From Candidatus Scybalousia scybalohippi (GTDB lineage: Bacteria; Bacteroidota; Bacteroidia; Bacteroidales; P3): DNA of 43,491 bases. Position numbers and translations under genes: made by a program. Below the pieces are notes generated by a model, which saw only the letters and a list, made by a program, of their open reading frames with translations, did not search any database and was not told where the DNA came from. This document shows, piece by piece, positions 13,874 to 21,769 of this stretch; position 1 is the first letter of the stretch, and each line of letters begins with the position of its first letter. The stretch covers positions 1 to 43,491 of the forward strand of contig JAGHSX010000153.1 of NCBI GenBank assembly GCA_018065645.1. Direction: 5' to 3'.

Positions 13874-15688
13874 TTACCGGTAAGAAACCCTACCAATTCT
13901 ACCTCTATTTGCCGAATAACCTCCATTGGCAATTGCTTTTGTCGCTCCTGATATATATCTTGCAGAACCAGATGGTCTTGTGGTTGTATTGCGAGTTGCC
14001 TTTATGTAAAAAATCTCAGAATAGAACATTGATTCCATGAAGTCAGGAGAGCGTCCTAACATCTTCTTCATGTCAGCTTTCTTAATAATAGATTTACCTC
14101 GTCCGTTATCACGTTTCTGTACGTCAAGAGATAGTATCTTGCGCTCTTCCATTAGAATATCTTTTAATCTTATCATATCTCCTCCCTTGACTTGAAATCG
14201 TCGTTCCAATAGTTCTGGATTGATAGATATTTCTTTGTATTTTATCTTGTCTCCAAATCTAAACGCTGCCTGAGATTTTAAGTTGTCGTATTCTCTTGAT
14301 GCTTGTTCTTGTTCGCTCTTGGATGATCCGAACGGTCTTTCTTGCGCATTGAATTTTATTGCTCTCTTAAAATATCCAATAATAAGCTGCCCGACTCCGA
14401 TTGAGTCGAAGGCAACGTTTTGTTCTGACACATTCCATTCTATCAACTTTTCTCTTATTGCGATGATAAGATTTTTTGAATCTAGCCTAAATACAGCAAC
14501 ATCTTCGAATGAGTTTCCAACAATTAGCCACATAACTGTAGCGTCTCCTCCTTCTAATGCTATATCCATTGACACGCGTCTTATATTATCTCCATACTGT
14601 CGCGTATTGTAAAGAAATGATTCCATTTCACTTTCAGAAACATATCCCTCGCTATCACCATCTATATCCCAACAACCCTTCAAATCTGCCATCTGTTGAG
14701 ATTTGTCCTGGTTAGCTAATCGAGCGATGTAAGATGGATCTCCTTCCAGAAGTTTTAGATTATCTGTAAGTTTTGCTTCGACAAACGAAACAGACATAAC
14801 AAACAAATCTTCAGGATCTCCAAATCTTCTATACTCTTCACTCCATAAAGCATCAATCTGGCTTTTGCACGCCATGTAAACGGAGTGACTATCATCCCCC
14901 CATTTTATATCAGAAACAGATTTTGCTCCTGCAAAGTAGCAGTATCTCTTCTTAGAATCACGCCACGGAATAGGATAGCCATGAAGCTCTGGGTGTGGAA
15001 ATCCATCAGACCAAGGATTAAATTTTCCGTCTATGTACTCTTTTCTATACTCAGGTGGACATATTGTATCTTCTGTCGCTATATAATAATCAAGCAATGT
15101 TCTAAGCCAATGAGTCTTTCTTGGAGGGTTACATGATGCCACCATTCTACAATGAATGCCATGAGAATCACGAAGACATGTTAACAAATAAAGAAACTTA
15201 TCAAAGTCAATCTGGCTAACCTCATCAATCGCTATATATGCATACTGACGACCTTGAAATCGGTCTCTAAAGTCATCTATTGAACCAGAATGGAATGAAA
15301 ATGCTATTGTCCCTCCTGCATTAAGTTTCCATACCATATCCTTATCTGAACCTACATAAACTCCGTAGTCTTTATATACATTTTTAGATTCTTCGATAAG
15401 GTTTATTAAGTCATTCTTCTCTTTACGCAGAATAATAGCATGGAAGTTTGGATTATTTATATCTTTTAGAGCTTCAAGTAGGATTGAAAACGATTTGCTA
15501 CCTCCACGGCTTCCTCCTGTAAATGATACAGTTGCGTTTGACGAAAGGATTTTTGTCTGTCCTCCCATCTGTGAGATAATTGTATTCTTTATTTTCTTCT
15601 CCTTGTCCAAGTCTCGCAATTCCTGCGCATAGTCACCAGATAACACTTGGTGTCCGTCAGTATCACAAAAACCTGCATACATTTCCAT
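13874..15688 (-). CDS. terL: Terminase large subunit, 604 aa
   Basis: ATP-driven packaging motor and nuclease. The ATPase half has Walker A GGSRGGSKS (58-66), Walker B YIAIDE (141-146) and the coupling motif SCNPP (175-179). The nuclease half shows the three acidic strands of the RNase H-like fold: VSMDIALEGGDATVMW, VAFDSIGVGQL and the late SPDFMESMFY. I chose ATG at 15688 because the frame upstream holds only alternative start codons, lies in the 5' leader and has no SD-like sequence. It is the first gene of the leftward unit with portal and MuF, starting 30 bp after the promoter -7 box. Confidence 0.9.
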   Translation of the reverse strand: MEMYAGFCDTDGHQVLSGDYAQELRDLDKEKKIKNTIISQMGGQTKILSSNATVSFTGGSRGGSKSFSILLEALKDINNPNFHAIILRKEKNDLINLIEESKNVYKDYGVYVGSDKDMVWKLNAGGTIAFSFHSGSIDDFRDRFQGRQYAYIAIDEVSQIDFDKFLYLLTCLRDSHGIHCRMVASCNPPRKTHWLRTLLDYYIATEDTICPPEYRKEYIDGKFNPWSDGFPHPELHGYPIPWRDSKKRYCYFAGAKSVSDIKWGDDSHSVYMACKSQIDALWSEEYRRFGDPEDLFVMSVSFVEAKLTDNLKLLEGDPSYIARLANQDKSQQMADLKGCWDIDGDSEGYVSESEMESFLYNTRQYGDNIRRVSMDIALEGGDATVMWLIVGNSFEDVAVFRLDSKNLIIAIREKLIEWNVSEQNVAFDSIGVGQLIIGYFKRAIKFNAQERPFGSSKSEQEQASREYDNLKSQAAFRFGDKIKYKEISINPELLERRFQVKGGDMIRLKDILMEERKILSLDVQKRDNGRGKSIIKKADMKKMLGRSPDFMESMFYSEIFYIKATRNTTTRPSGSARYISGATKAIANGGYSANRGRIGRVSYR

Positions 15689-15717
15689 AGGATTACTTTT
15701 TAATAACTGTTTACGCT

Positions 15718-15750
15718 GCAAAAATATACACTTTCTGCATAATATTCAAA
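15718..15750 (-). promoter_or_regulatory. Bacteroidetes-type promoter for the terL unit
   Basis: On the minus strand: TTTG (15750-15747), 20 bp, TATTTTTGC (15726-15718). The large-terminase start is 30 bp beyond. A 16-bp segment here (15715-15730) is the exact mirror image of the sequence containing the opposite promoter's -7 box. Confidence 0.75.
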
Positions 15751-15776
15751 AAAAGTGTATAAATTTTGCATAAAAA

Positions 15777-15809
15777 TTTGTTAAGCGTATAAAAAATGTA
15801 TATTTTTGC
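15777..15809 (+). promoter_or_regulatory. Bacteroidetes-type promoter for the tRNA and capsid unit
   Basis: TTTG (15777-15780), 20 bp, TATTTTTGC (15801-15809). The tRNA begins about 20 bp later and the scaffold gene about 160 bp later, so both are expected on one transcript. Its -7 region (15797-15812) is the perfect reverse complement of 15715-15730. Confidence 0.8.
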
Positions 15810-15828
15810 AGCAAACATCAATGTGTAT

Positions 15829-15900
15829 AGCGGGATAGAGCAGTGGTAGCTCGTGAGGATCATAGCCTTGAGGTCGGCGGTTCGAATCCGTCTCCCGCCA
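15829..15900 (+). tRNA. tRNA-Met(CAT), initiator-like
   Basis: A full cloverleaf can be drawn. The acceptor stem has six pairs plus an A1:C72 mismatch. The D stem is GAGC/GCTC with A11:U24. The anticodon stem is TGAGG/CCTTG with loop ATCATAG (anticodon CAT), and the T arm GGCGG-TTCGAAT-CCGTC is regular. A73 is the discriminator and CCA is not encoded. A non-paired 1:72 and a purine11:pyrimidine24 pair are hallmarks of bacterial initiator tRNA. Of the usual three anticodon-stem G-C pairs only two are kept. An isoleucine tRNA (lysidine type) is a less likely alternative. Confidence 0.8.
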
Positions 15901-15972
15901 CAAAAAAAAGACAATCCTTGCCTTGTGATAAACACAAGGTTCAATATAAATCTTTTTTACATCTCATTAATA

Positions 15973-16698
15973 ATGGAATTTGAAGAAATCAAAGCCAAGC
16001 TTGTCTCAATGACTGGACAAACCAGTTTGAGCGACAGATCAATCACAGATTATGTAACACAGGTAATGCCAAAGGAAGGTGAACCAGATGAAGCATTTTT
16101 TGCTTCGCATTCAGCAATCCTGAAGTCTTTAAGCGGAAATTTCAATCATGATGTCGCTACAAAGATTGAGGAATTCAAGAAGTCATACACTCCTCCTTCT
16201 GACAAAGTTGACAACAACAATAATCAAGATCAGTACAAGGAGATTCTTGAAAGGATGAAGGCTCTTGAAGAGGCTCAGAAGGCAGCACCTCAGAACAATC
16301 CAGCAGTTGACAAACTGCAAACACAGCTCGAACAGTTGCTTAACATGGAAACAAGCAGACAGTTGTCCGCAAAGGCAGATTCGCTTATCGCAGGACTTGA
16401 ATCTTCTGTAACTTCCGAAAAACTAGTTATCAACGATAAACCGACGTGGGATTTGGCAGTTGACATGGTTCGTGGTGAAATCAAAGCAGAAACGACAGGC
16501 TCGCAACTTCTTGAGATGGTAAAGAACAAATACGATCAGCTGTTCAAACGACTCAATCCTTCTGGATCTCGACAGGCTTTTGGTTCTACTGAGGGAGGAA
16601 ACAACAAGTCTAGTGTTCAGAGTTATCTCGAAAAGAAACTTGAGATAGAAAAGGCCCGTATAGAGCAGCACGAAAAGTTCATCAAGACTTTGAAGTAA
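15973..16698 (+). CDS. Probable capsid scaffolding protein, 241 aa
   Basis: A hydrophilic, helical protein directly upstream of decoration and major capsid genes, the classic place for a scaffold. Residues about 85-150 form a strong coiled coil (YKEILERMKALEEAQKAAPQ, then DKLQTQLEQLLNMETSRQL) and the C-terminus is another charged helix (SYLEKKLEIEKARIEQHEKF). There is no protease motif, so maturation protease activity is not evident. ATG at 15973 is used because the longer open frame to the left runs back through the tRNA. Scaffolds guide shell assembly and leave or are degraded before packaging. Confidence 0.65.
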   Translation: MEFEEIKAKLVSMTGQTSLSDRSITDYVTQVMPKEGEPDEAFFASHSAILKSLSGNFNHDVATKIEEFKKSYTPPSDKVDNNNNQDQYKEILERMKALEEAQKAAPQNNPAVDKLQTQLEQLLNMETSRQLSAKADSLIAGLESSVTSEKLVINDKPTWDLAVDMVRGEIKAETTGSQLLEMVKNKYDQLFKRLNPSGSRQAFGSTEGGNNKSSVQSYLEKKLEIEKARIEQHEKFIKTLK

Positions 16699-16727
16699 AA
16701 CAATCAAAAAAAACATCAACAACAATT

Positions 16728-17372
16728 ATGGTAACATCAGCAAATCAGCACATCGAATTTAGCGATAAGGTTGGCGGTGCACGTGTTGTATTTGAGGGTC
16801 ATCCCTACGTCTTGACTGGCGGTTACAACTTCGATCTTTCTGCTCTGCCAGACTATCCTAATGTACTGCCTGCAGGTACGCCTATCAACTGTAACGAGGA
16901 CACTCGCACCATTGCTATTCATTATGCGTTTAGGGTGGTTGAGACTACAGCCACTTCAAAGACTGTAAAACTCGCGAAGGATGGTCAGGGCTCTCGCGTT
17001 AAGGTTGGTATGAATCTTATGGTAGCACCAAGCACTTTGTCAACTGCTGGTCAGGGATATGAAGTTAAGTCAGTAGATACAACTGCTGCAGATTATGACG
17101 TAGTAACTCTTGGTAGCGATGCTAGTTTTAGCGCCAACGCAATTTTGGTAGAAGCAGACGCAAAGACAAGTAGCGCAAAAGTTAAGGTAGTTCCTAATTC
17201 TCTTCTTGACCGAGACATTGTAAAGGACGCAAAGGCTAAGTTGGTAAATGCTACCGGCGTTTGGTCTAATGATCGACCTGTACTTGAGAACCGTATTCCA
17301 CCTATTGCTCCTGCAATCAAGACTGCTCTGCTTGAGAATGGATGCTATTTCCGTTTCTCTACTCGCAAGTAA
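16728..17372 (+). CDS. Probable capsid decoration or head-fibre protein, 214 aa
   Basis: A beta-rich protein between scaffold and major capsid genes. The N-terminal 70 residues (EFSDKVGGARVVFEGHPYVL, then PAGTPINCNEDTRTIAIHYA) recur in Bacteroidetes phage proteins encoded just before the capsid. The middle is Ala/Thr/Val-rich and the end is IPPIAPAIKTALLENGCYFRF. Codon choice is GC-richer than in neighbouring accessory genes, as in the capsid gene, consistent with high expression. Role as decoration or fibre is inferred from position and composition. Confidence 0.6.
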   Translation: MVTSANQHIEFSDKVGGARVVFEGHPYVLTGGYNFDLSALPDYPNVLPAGTPINCNEDTRTIAIHYAFRVVETTATSKTVKLAKDGQGSRVKVGMNLMVAPSTLSTAGQGYEVKSVDTTAADYDVVTLGSDASFSANAILVEADAKTSSAKVKVVPNSLLDRDIVKDAKAKLVNATGVWSNDRPVLENRIPPIAPAIKTALLENGCYFRFSTRK

Positions 17373-17400
17373 TCAACAATAAAACAAAAGCATAGACAAT

Positions 17401-18567
17401 ATGGCAAATCGTAATTCAAATTTCTATAGTTCGCTTGACCTCCGACGCTATCTTGCACCAGAGGATTATCAAGCAATTTACGACCACAGTAATGCTAAGT
17501 ACAATGGTAAGGGTTGGCAGAACTATGCAGTATTCGGCCCGAAGCAGTTGTCTCGTGTGTGGGGTAACATTGTTAAGGAAGATGAGATTGTAGTTAAGGC
17601 ATCTGCCATCGGAGTTGGCGCAAACAAGCCTATCCGCTCAACCTCTGGATGGTCACGCTTCGGTGGCTCTATCTATAAGGTAGGTCACGGCGTTAAGATG
17701 GACGAGGACGATCTTTTGAAGATGCAGGAGATTGCAGCATCGAACATGGGTAAGATGGAGGAGTTGATGATTGACTCGATGATTGCAAAGTCAGACAAGT
17801 TGGTTATCGGTATCCACAACAAGATTACATCATGGTTATATGAAGGTCTCTCTACAGGTGTAATCAACGACTTCAATGAGGATGGTATTTTGGTTCAGGC
17901 CGACCTCATGATTCCAGACAAGTACAAAGCAAAACCAAATTCAGGCAAGGGTTGGTTCACAATCAGCGGAAGCACTTGGACTCCAAATGCTCAGTCTGAC
18001 CCAATTCAGGACATGCTCGATGCTCAGCAGTTTGCAGAGGACGAGAATCTTCCTTTTGACCATTGGGAGATCACAAAGACTATGTATCGCAAGTTGATGC
18101 TGCATCCTTCTGTGATTGCAAAGTGCCGCAATCACATGTCAGGAATCGCAAACACTAACTACACGCTTGTTGAGAGCGAGATTTTGAGTGTAATGCACGA
18201 GTTCGGAGTTGCTCCTTTCCGCGTAATCGATGAGAAGAGCGCAAAAGAGATCAACGGTATCAGCGAGGTAGATACTGCTTCATTCGAGCCAACTTCACTT
18301 GTTCTTTGCAATAGTGGATCTGGTTTGTTCGAGATCAAGAATGCACGTTCCGTTTACGAAGAGCGTGTAGCAGCAGGCCCACAGCAGACAGGTCAGTACT
18401 CTTTCACTGGCGAGAACAATGCTATCGCTATTTTGAACCAATGGCAGGAGAGCCCTGTTTGTAACATCTTCGAGTCAGAACTTTGGGCATTCCCAATCCT
18501 TTCCAACCCTCTGAAGAGTGTTTTGATCTTCAACTGTCAGGATAACTACACATTCCCGACTGTTTGA
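17401..18567 (+). CDS. Major capsid protein, 388 aa
   Basis: Assigned by position (after scaffold and decoration genes, before head-tail connectors), length typical of an HK97-fold shell protein, and strongly biased, GC-richer codon use expected of the most abundant virion protein. The N-terminal arm is polar, followed by a likely E-loop region (VVKASAIGVGANKPIRSTSG), a long helix (LKMQEIAASNMGKMEELMID) and a spine-like region (LDAQQFAEDENLPFDHWEIT). The C-terminus is beta-rich (FPILSNPLKSVLIFN). I cannot point to a diagnostic motif, so the fold is inferred. Confidence 0.8.
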   Translation: MANRNSNFYSSLDLRRYLAPEDYQAIYDHSNAKYNGKGWQNYAVFGPKQLSRVWGNIVKEDEIVVKASAIGVGANKPIRSTSGWSRFGGSIYKVGHGVKMDEDDLLKMQEIAASNMGKMEELMIDSMIAKSDKLVIGIHNKITSWLYEGLSTGVINDFNEDGILVQADLMIPDKYKAKPNSGKGWFTISGSTWTPNAQSDPIQDMLDAQQFAEDENLPFDHWEITKTMYRKLMLHPSVIAKCRNHMSGIANTNYTLVESEILSVMHEFGVAPFRVIDEKSAKEINGISEVDTASFEPTSLVLCNSGSGLFEIKNARSVYEERVAAGPQQTGQYSFTGENNAIAILNQWQESPVCNIFESELWAFPILSNPLKSVLIFNCQDNYTFPTV

Positions 18568-18592
18568 TAAACCTATAAAGTGTTAGTAAAAG

Positions 18593-19015
18593 ATGAATAC
18601 TAATGCGCAATACGGAAGTCAGACCTTTACCGTGTTGGAATACTTACACGGTAAGGTCGCTGACTTTACTGTTTCTGAAAATGCGATAATCAGCGTAATG
18701 GCAGACAGAGGAATAGATCCATGTGAGTCATTTGCTGATGTTGAGACAAAAGAAAAAATGCTGTGCTATGCAGATTTGCTTCGTTACATATATCTTTCTC
18801 CAAATATGACGAAGAGTTATAGCCAGACAAACGGAAACTGGAGTCAGAAGGAAGGAGCTACACAATTGAGTATCGAAGACAAGAAGAAGATTCTTGCAGA
18901 AATGCGGAGATTGTATGCTAAATATGGTGAACAGGAAATGATCCCTATGCCAAAACCTTCTATACGGATGCAAGCGCATGGTATGATGCTTAACAATCCA
19001 GAAAGAAGGCGATGA
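18593..19015 (+). CDS. Probable head-tail connector (adaptor), 140 aa
   Basis: A helical protein of the right size and place to be the adaptor that binds under the portal. Residues about 7-75 are helix-rich (FTVLEYLHGKVADFTVSENA, then KEKMLCYADLLRYIYLSPN), followed by a linker and a second helix (SIEDKKKILAEMRRLYAKYG). The C-terminus is basic. It overlaps the next gene by 4 nt. Assignment is by synteny; sequence motifs are not diagnostic. Confidence 0.55.
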   Translation: MNTNAQYGSQTFTVLEYLHGKVADFTVSENAIISVMADRGIDPCESFADVETKEKMLCYADLLRYIYLSPNMTKSYSQTNGNWSQKEGATQLSIEDKKKILAEMRRLYAKYGEQEMIPMPKPSIRMQAHGMMLNNPERRR

Positions 19016-19374
19016 ATTATGTAGTCAACAAGAAGGCATATCCGCATTGGTGTAGAATATATCATGTTGAGTCAGATGGGGCTTCAAAGAGTGTTCAGTT
19101 CTCTACTCCTTCTGAACGAATCGAAAAGGTTATTTATGAAGGAAAATGCCACAAGTACGGTTCTTCTCAGATGCGTAAATTCACTAACCAAAATGTAGTT
19201 AAGGCAGACTTTGCAGTTGACATTCCTCATGTCGTTCATGGAATCCACCCTGGCTATCTCATCGACGTAGAAGATGGAATTTCATCCTATACTGGAGTAG
19301 AAATAGTCGTTCCATTTCCTGATGATATTTCGAATTTAGGGACTACAGTATTCTTCAACGTAACAATGAACTAA
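19012..19374 (+). CDS. Probable head-closure/neck protein, 120 aa
   Basis: A small beta-barrel-like protein with GIHPGYLIDVEDGISSYTGV in the second half, a pattern seen in head-closure and stopper proteins that seal the portal channel. The start overlaps the previous stop by 4 nt and the next gene begins 2 bp after its own stop. Order connector, closure, tail-completion, terminator is the normal siphovirus neck layout. Confidence 0.55.
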   Translation: MNYVVNKKAYPHWCRIYHVESDGASKSVQFSTPSERIEKVIYEGKCHKYGSSQMRKFTNQNVVKADFAVDIPHVVHGIHPGYLIDVEDGISSYTGVEIVVPFPDDISNLGTTVFFNVTMN

Positions 19375-19376
19375 AG

Positions 19377-20000
19377 ATGTCTGGACGTAATGATGCAGTT
19401 CTAAAAAAAGGAAGACAGAAGGCGATTGCGACTATTCGAGAACAGCTTGTAAACATAGGCTTCGAATATGCTAAATACGCTCTCATTCAGGCTGTGTCGG
19501 ATTGGAATGAATCAACAGGTGGAGCGCACGACCTTACCGGCAATACAAGAAATGGCTTCGTTGCTGCTGTTTATTGGGACGGAAAACTTGCATCAGGTTC
19601 CTTGCCAAATCCAATGTCGGCAAGAGAAATTGTTCCTGGAGTAAAAGGTGTTACTTCTCCAATGACTTGGCCTGGAAAGACAAACGTAACAAAGTACTCT
19701 GATGGCTCGCATATTGAAGTCGTAAGCAACTACAAGGCTAGTTCTGGTTTTACATTCGTCAGTCCAGAAGGTGTCGGCAAATATGCAAGAACATTGTCTC
19801 TTCAATTCGTGAACGCAGGAACACCAGTAAGAACTCATGGACTATGTGTACTCGTAGCAAACAGTACTCCTTATGGAGAATACTTACTACAGATAAGAGG
19901 CCTAGATATTTTGGAAACTCAGAGTAATAGGTCTGTTATAGATGAGAACATAAAAGCTGCAGTGAGTCAGTTCGCAAACTATTTGGAAGGAAAGAAATAA
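19377..20000 (+). CDS. Probable tail completion/neck protein (HK97 gp10-like position), 207 aa
   Basis: The N-terminus is basic and helical (KKGRQKAIATIREQLVNIGF), followed by DLTGNTRNGFVAAVYWDG. This resembles gp10-type tail-completion proteins, in which an amphipathic helix precedes a T-G-x-L/R-x-x-S-I-like strand. The longer C-terminal half is beta/alpha mixed. No enzymatic motif is present. Called by synteny, at moderate confidence. Confidence 0.5.
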   Translation: MSGRNDAVLKKGRQKAIATIREQLVNIGFEYAKYALIQAVSDWNESTGGAHDLTGNTRNGFVAAVYWDGKLASGSLPNPMSAREIVPGVKGVTSPMTWPGKTNVTKYSDGSHIEVVSNYKASSGFTFVSPEGVGKYARTLSLQFVNAGTPVRTHGLCVLVANSTPYGEYLLQIRGLDILETQSNRSVIDENIKAAVSQFANYLEGKK

Positions 20001-20003
20001 TAT

Positions 20004-20444
20004 ATGGCAACAAAAACAAAGCACTACTTAGGTTCTGTTCTAAAAACTCTCTGTACTGAGACGTTTGCTGATGTATGTGACTTCGTTATTGCCGGTCACA
20101 GACCTTCCGCTGTAGATGAGAAAAAGTCATTCCTTGTAATACGAACTTCATCATCGTGTTACGATCATGGCCCATATCAGAAAGCGAGTCTATATGTAGA
20201 TATCTATGTAAAAAATCTAGAGGGAGGAATAGAGAATACTACAAAACTACAAGAGCTTCTCGATGTTGTTGATGAAAAATTCCCAATTATCCATAAAGAA
20301 GAAAACGAATCTTCATGGAGATGGCAAGCAACACGTCCTCAATTAGCATTGTCAGGAGACGATAGTCTTGGATTTACGGTTTGGGGAGTTAGAGCGCTTC
20401 TTCTTATTAACACAACTGATAAATTTCAACTAAGTTTAACCTAA
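20004..20444 (+). CDS. Probable tail terminator protein, 146 aa
   Basis: Lies immediately before the tail-tube gene. The alternation of an N-terminal helix, a strand DVCDFVIAGHRPSAVDEKKS, a hydrophobic strand (SFLVIRTSSSC) and a strand KASLYVDIYVKN followed by a helix (TTKLQELLDVVDEKF) is the arrangement of tail-terminator proteins (gpU-like), which cap the tail tube at the neck. The gene begins 3 bp after the previous stop. Assignment rests mostly on order. Confidence 0.5.
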   Translation: MATKTKHYLGSVLKTLCTETFADVCDFVIAGHRPSAVDEKKSFLVIRTSSSCYDHGPYQKASLYVDIYVKNLEGGIENTTKLQELLDVVDEKFPIIHKEENESSWRWQATRPQLALSGDDSLGFTVWGVRALLLINTTDKFQLSLT

Positions 20445-20459
20445 AAATAACTTACAATT

Positions 20460-21050
20460 ATGGCAGAAACAGCAAAAAAGGTCTCTATTGTAGATGGCGG
20501 AGACGCTTCAAGTCTTAAAACTTTGTTTTCAAAGCTGAAGAACGTTTATTATAACTCAGATCCTATAACAGCAAGTACGTTAAGTTCGCAAACTGGAATT
20601 CAGTGTGAACTCGAATTTCCCGTATTGTCTGATGGTGTAAGTGTTAATACCGGCGACGCTGAAGTTCAAGAGATTAAGATAACAACAGGATCTATTTGGA
20701 CTTCACGCGCAGATAAGGGCGATTCTGATATTTCGTTCCAGGTCGCTTCAATCGACGGCAAGATTAACGACCTTTTCCTTACAAAAAAGAATAATAAAAG
20801 TGTTTCTGGAATCGAGATCATGAACCTCGGAACTTTCTCTGGTGAATCTTACGATCTTGATGTGAATAAGGTAACAGGTTCGTTAATTCTCACCGATGAC
20901 AATGGTCAGACTGTACTCATTCTTACCAACGTCGAAATGTACGCTTCACTCGTTGTCGGCGATGGAGACAATCCAGCTTACTTCAACGTTACTGTTACTC
21001 CATCTAATAATACAGATGGCGCCGCAATCATGATCCTTCATAAGGATTAA
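20460..21050 (+). CDS. Major tail tube protein, copy 1, 196 aa
   Basis: A beta-rich protein in the position of the major tail subunit, which stacks as rings around the tape measure. A Ser/Thr/Asp-rich body includes the shared core ITTGSIWTSRADKGDSDISF near residues 75-95. A C-terminal beta region follows (GSLILTDDNGQTVLILTNVE). The gene at 21133-21696 is clearly paralogous over this core. A strong terminator follows the stop codon, so this gene is probably at the end of a highly abundant transcript. Confidence 0.75.
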   Translation: MAETAKKVSIVDGGDASSLKTLFSKLKNVYYNSDPITASTLSSQTGIQCELEFPVLSDGVSVNTGDAEVQEIKITTGSIWTSRADKGDSDISFQVASIDGKINDLFLTKKNNKSVSGIEIMNLGTFSGESYDLDVNKVTGSLILTDDNGQTVLILTNVEMYASLVVGDGDNPAYFNVTVTPSNNTDGAAIMILHKD

Positions 21051-21086
21051 GCCTAACATTAGTAGATAGGAATCAAGTCGTAACAG

Positions 21087-21114
21087 GCCAGTCGGTTTTT
21101 TTTGGCCGACTGGC
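21087..21114 (+). terminator. Intrinsic terminator after tail-tube copy 1
   Basis: GCCAGTCGG (21087-21095) pairs perfectly with CCGACTGGC (21106-21114) across a T-rich loop, and a T-rich stretch follows (TTTAATTTATTTTTTTTT). It lies 36 bp beyond the first tail-tube stop. Because no promoter is seen before the second tail-tube gene, termination is probably partial and would set the ratio of early structural proteins to tail genes. Confidence 0.75.
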
Positions 21115-21132
21115 TTTAATTTATTTTTTTTT

Positions 21133-21696
21133 ATGGCATCAACAACAGACATTTTCAAACCCACGAATAAATTGACATCAATAAAATCAGTTACATCTGA
21201 TTTTACGCATGTTTATTTCAAGTCAGAGAGTGGTGATAATGTTGATTATTCTGCGCCTGATATTGAGTTTCCTGTAGTAGAAGGTTCTATTAACTATTCT
21301 TTAGGAGAAGTTGATTATGAATACGTCAAACTTGTGACAGGAGCAACGTGGGCGACAAAACGTACAAAGGGAGATCCTGATATTTCTTTTCAGATTGCGG
21401 CGAACGACCAAATTATCTCAGAACTATTTGGAGAGGTATCGAAGTATGGGAACACAGGAAAACTTGGCGGACAGGACGCAATGGTAGTTGACGTATCTTC
21501 TGTTCATGTTTTGACCGGAGCCGTAATCTTTGCAGATGATACTGGCCATTTCGAGATTCTTCCGAAATGCGAACTTACTGCATCTCGAGGAAAGGATAGT
21601 GTAGCGTATTGGAACGTAAAGGTTGTACCTGGCAACACGGTAATTCTTCCTTCTGTATATACGAATCCAACACAAGTGACACCTGCTCAAACATAA
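21133..21696 (+). CDS. Tail tube protein, copy 2 (paralogue), 187 aa
   Basis: Shares with copy 1 the core LVTGATWATKRTKGDPDISF (copy 1: ITTGSIWTSRADKGDSDISF) and the following helix-strand pattern (IISELF against INDLFL). The late acidic strand also matches: GAVIFADDTGHFEIL against GSLILTDDNGQTVLI. The N-terminus differs. It could be a minor tail-tube variant, a ring at the tail tip or an alternative major subunit. It ends just before a second hairpin. Confidence 0.7.
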   Translation: MASTTDIFKPTNKLTSIKSVTSDFTHVYFKSESGDNVDYSAPDIEFPVVEGSINYSLGEVDYEYVKLVTGATWATKRTKGDPDISFQIAANDQIISELFGEVSKYGNTGKLGGQDAMVVDVSSVHVLTGAVIFADDTGHFEILPKCELTASRGKDSVAYWNVKVVPGNTVILPSVYTNPTQVTPAQT

Positions 21697-21700
21697 TAAA

Positions 21701-21727
21701 GCCGAGAGGGTCTATGACTCTCTTGGC
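21701..21727 (+). terminator. Hairpin after tail-tube copy 2 (terminator or attenuator)
   Basis: A 12-bp stem, including G-U pairs, runs 21701-21712 with 21716-21727 and has a 3-nt loop. The sequence after it is only moderately T-rich, so it is a weaker terminator than the one at 21087-21114. It precedes the tail-chaperone and tape-measure genes and may reduce readthrough into them. Confidence 0.55.
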
Positions 21728-21769
21728 AGTAGTTCTTTATTTCTATAAACCAACCAAACAAACGAATAA

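Noticed and set aside
15689..15721. Longer start for the large terminase using an alternative start codon
   Set aside because: It would begin with TTG inside the promoter region; ATG at 15688 leaves a proper leader.
15853..15972. Upstream extension of the scaffold gene through the tRNA
   Set aside because: The extension runs through the tRNA 3' part and has no plausible start; the ATG at 15973 gives the expected soluble N-terminus.
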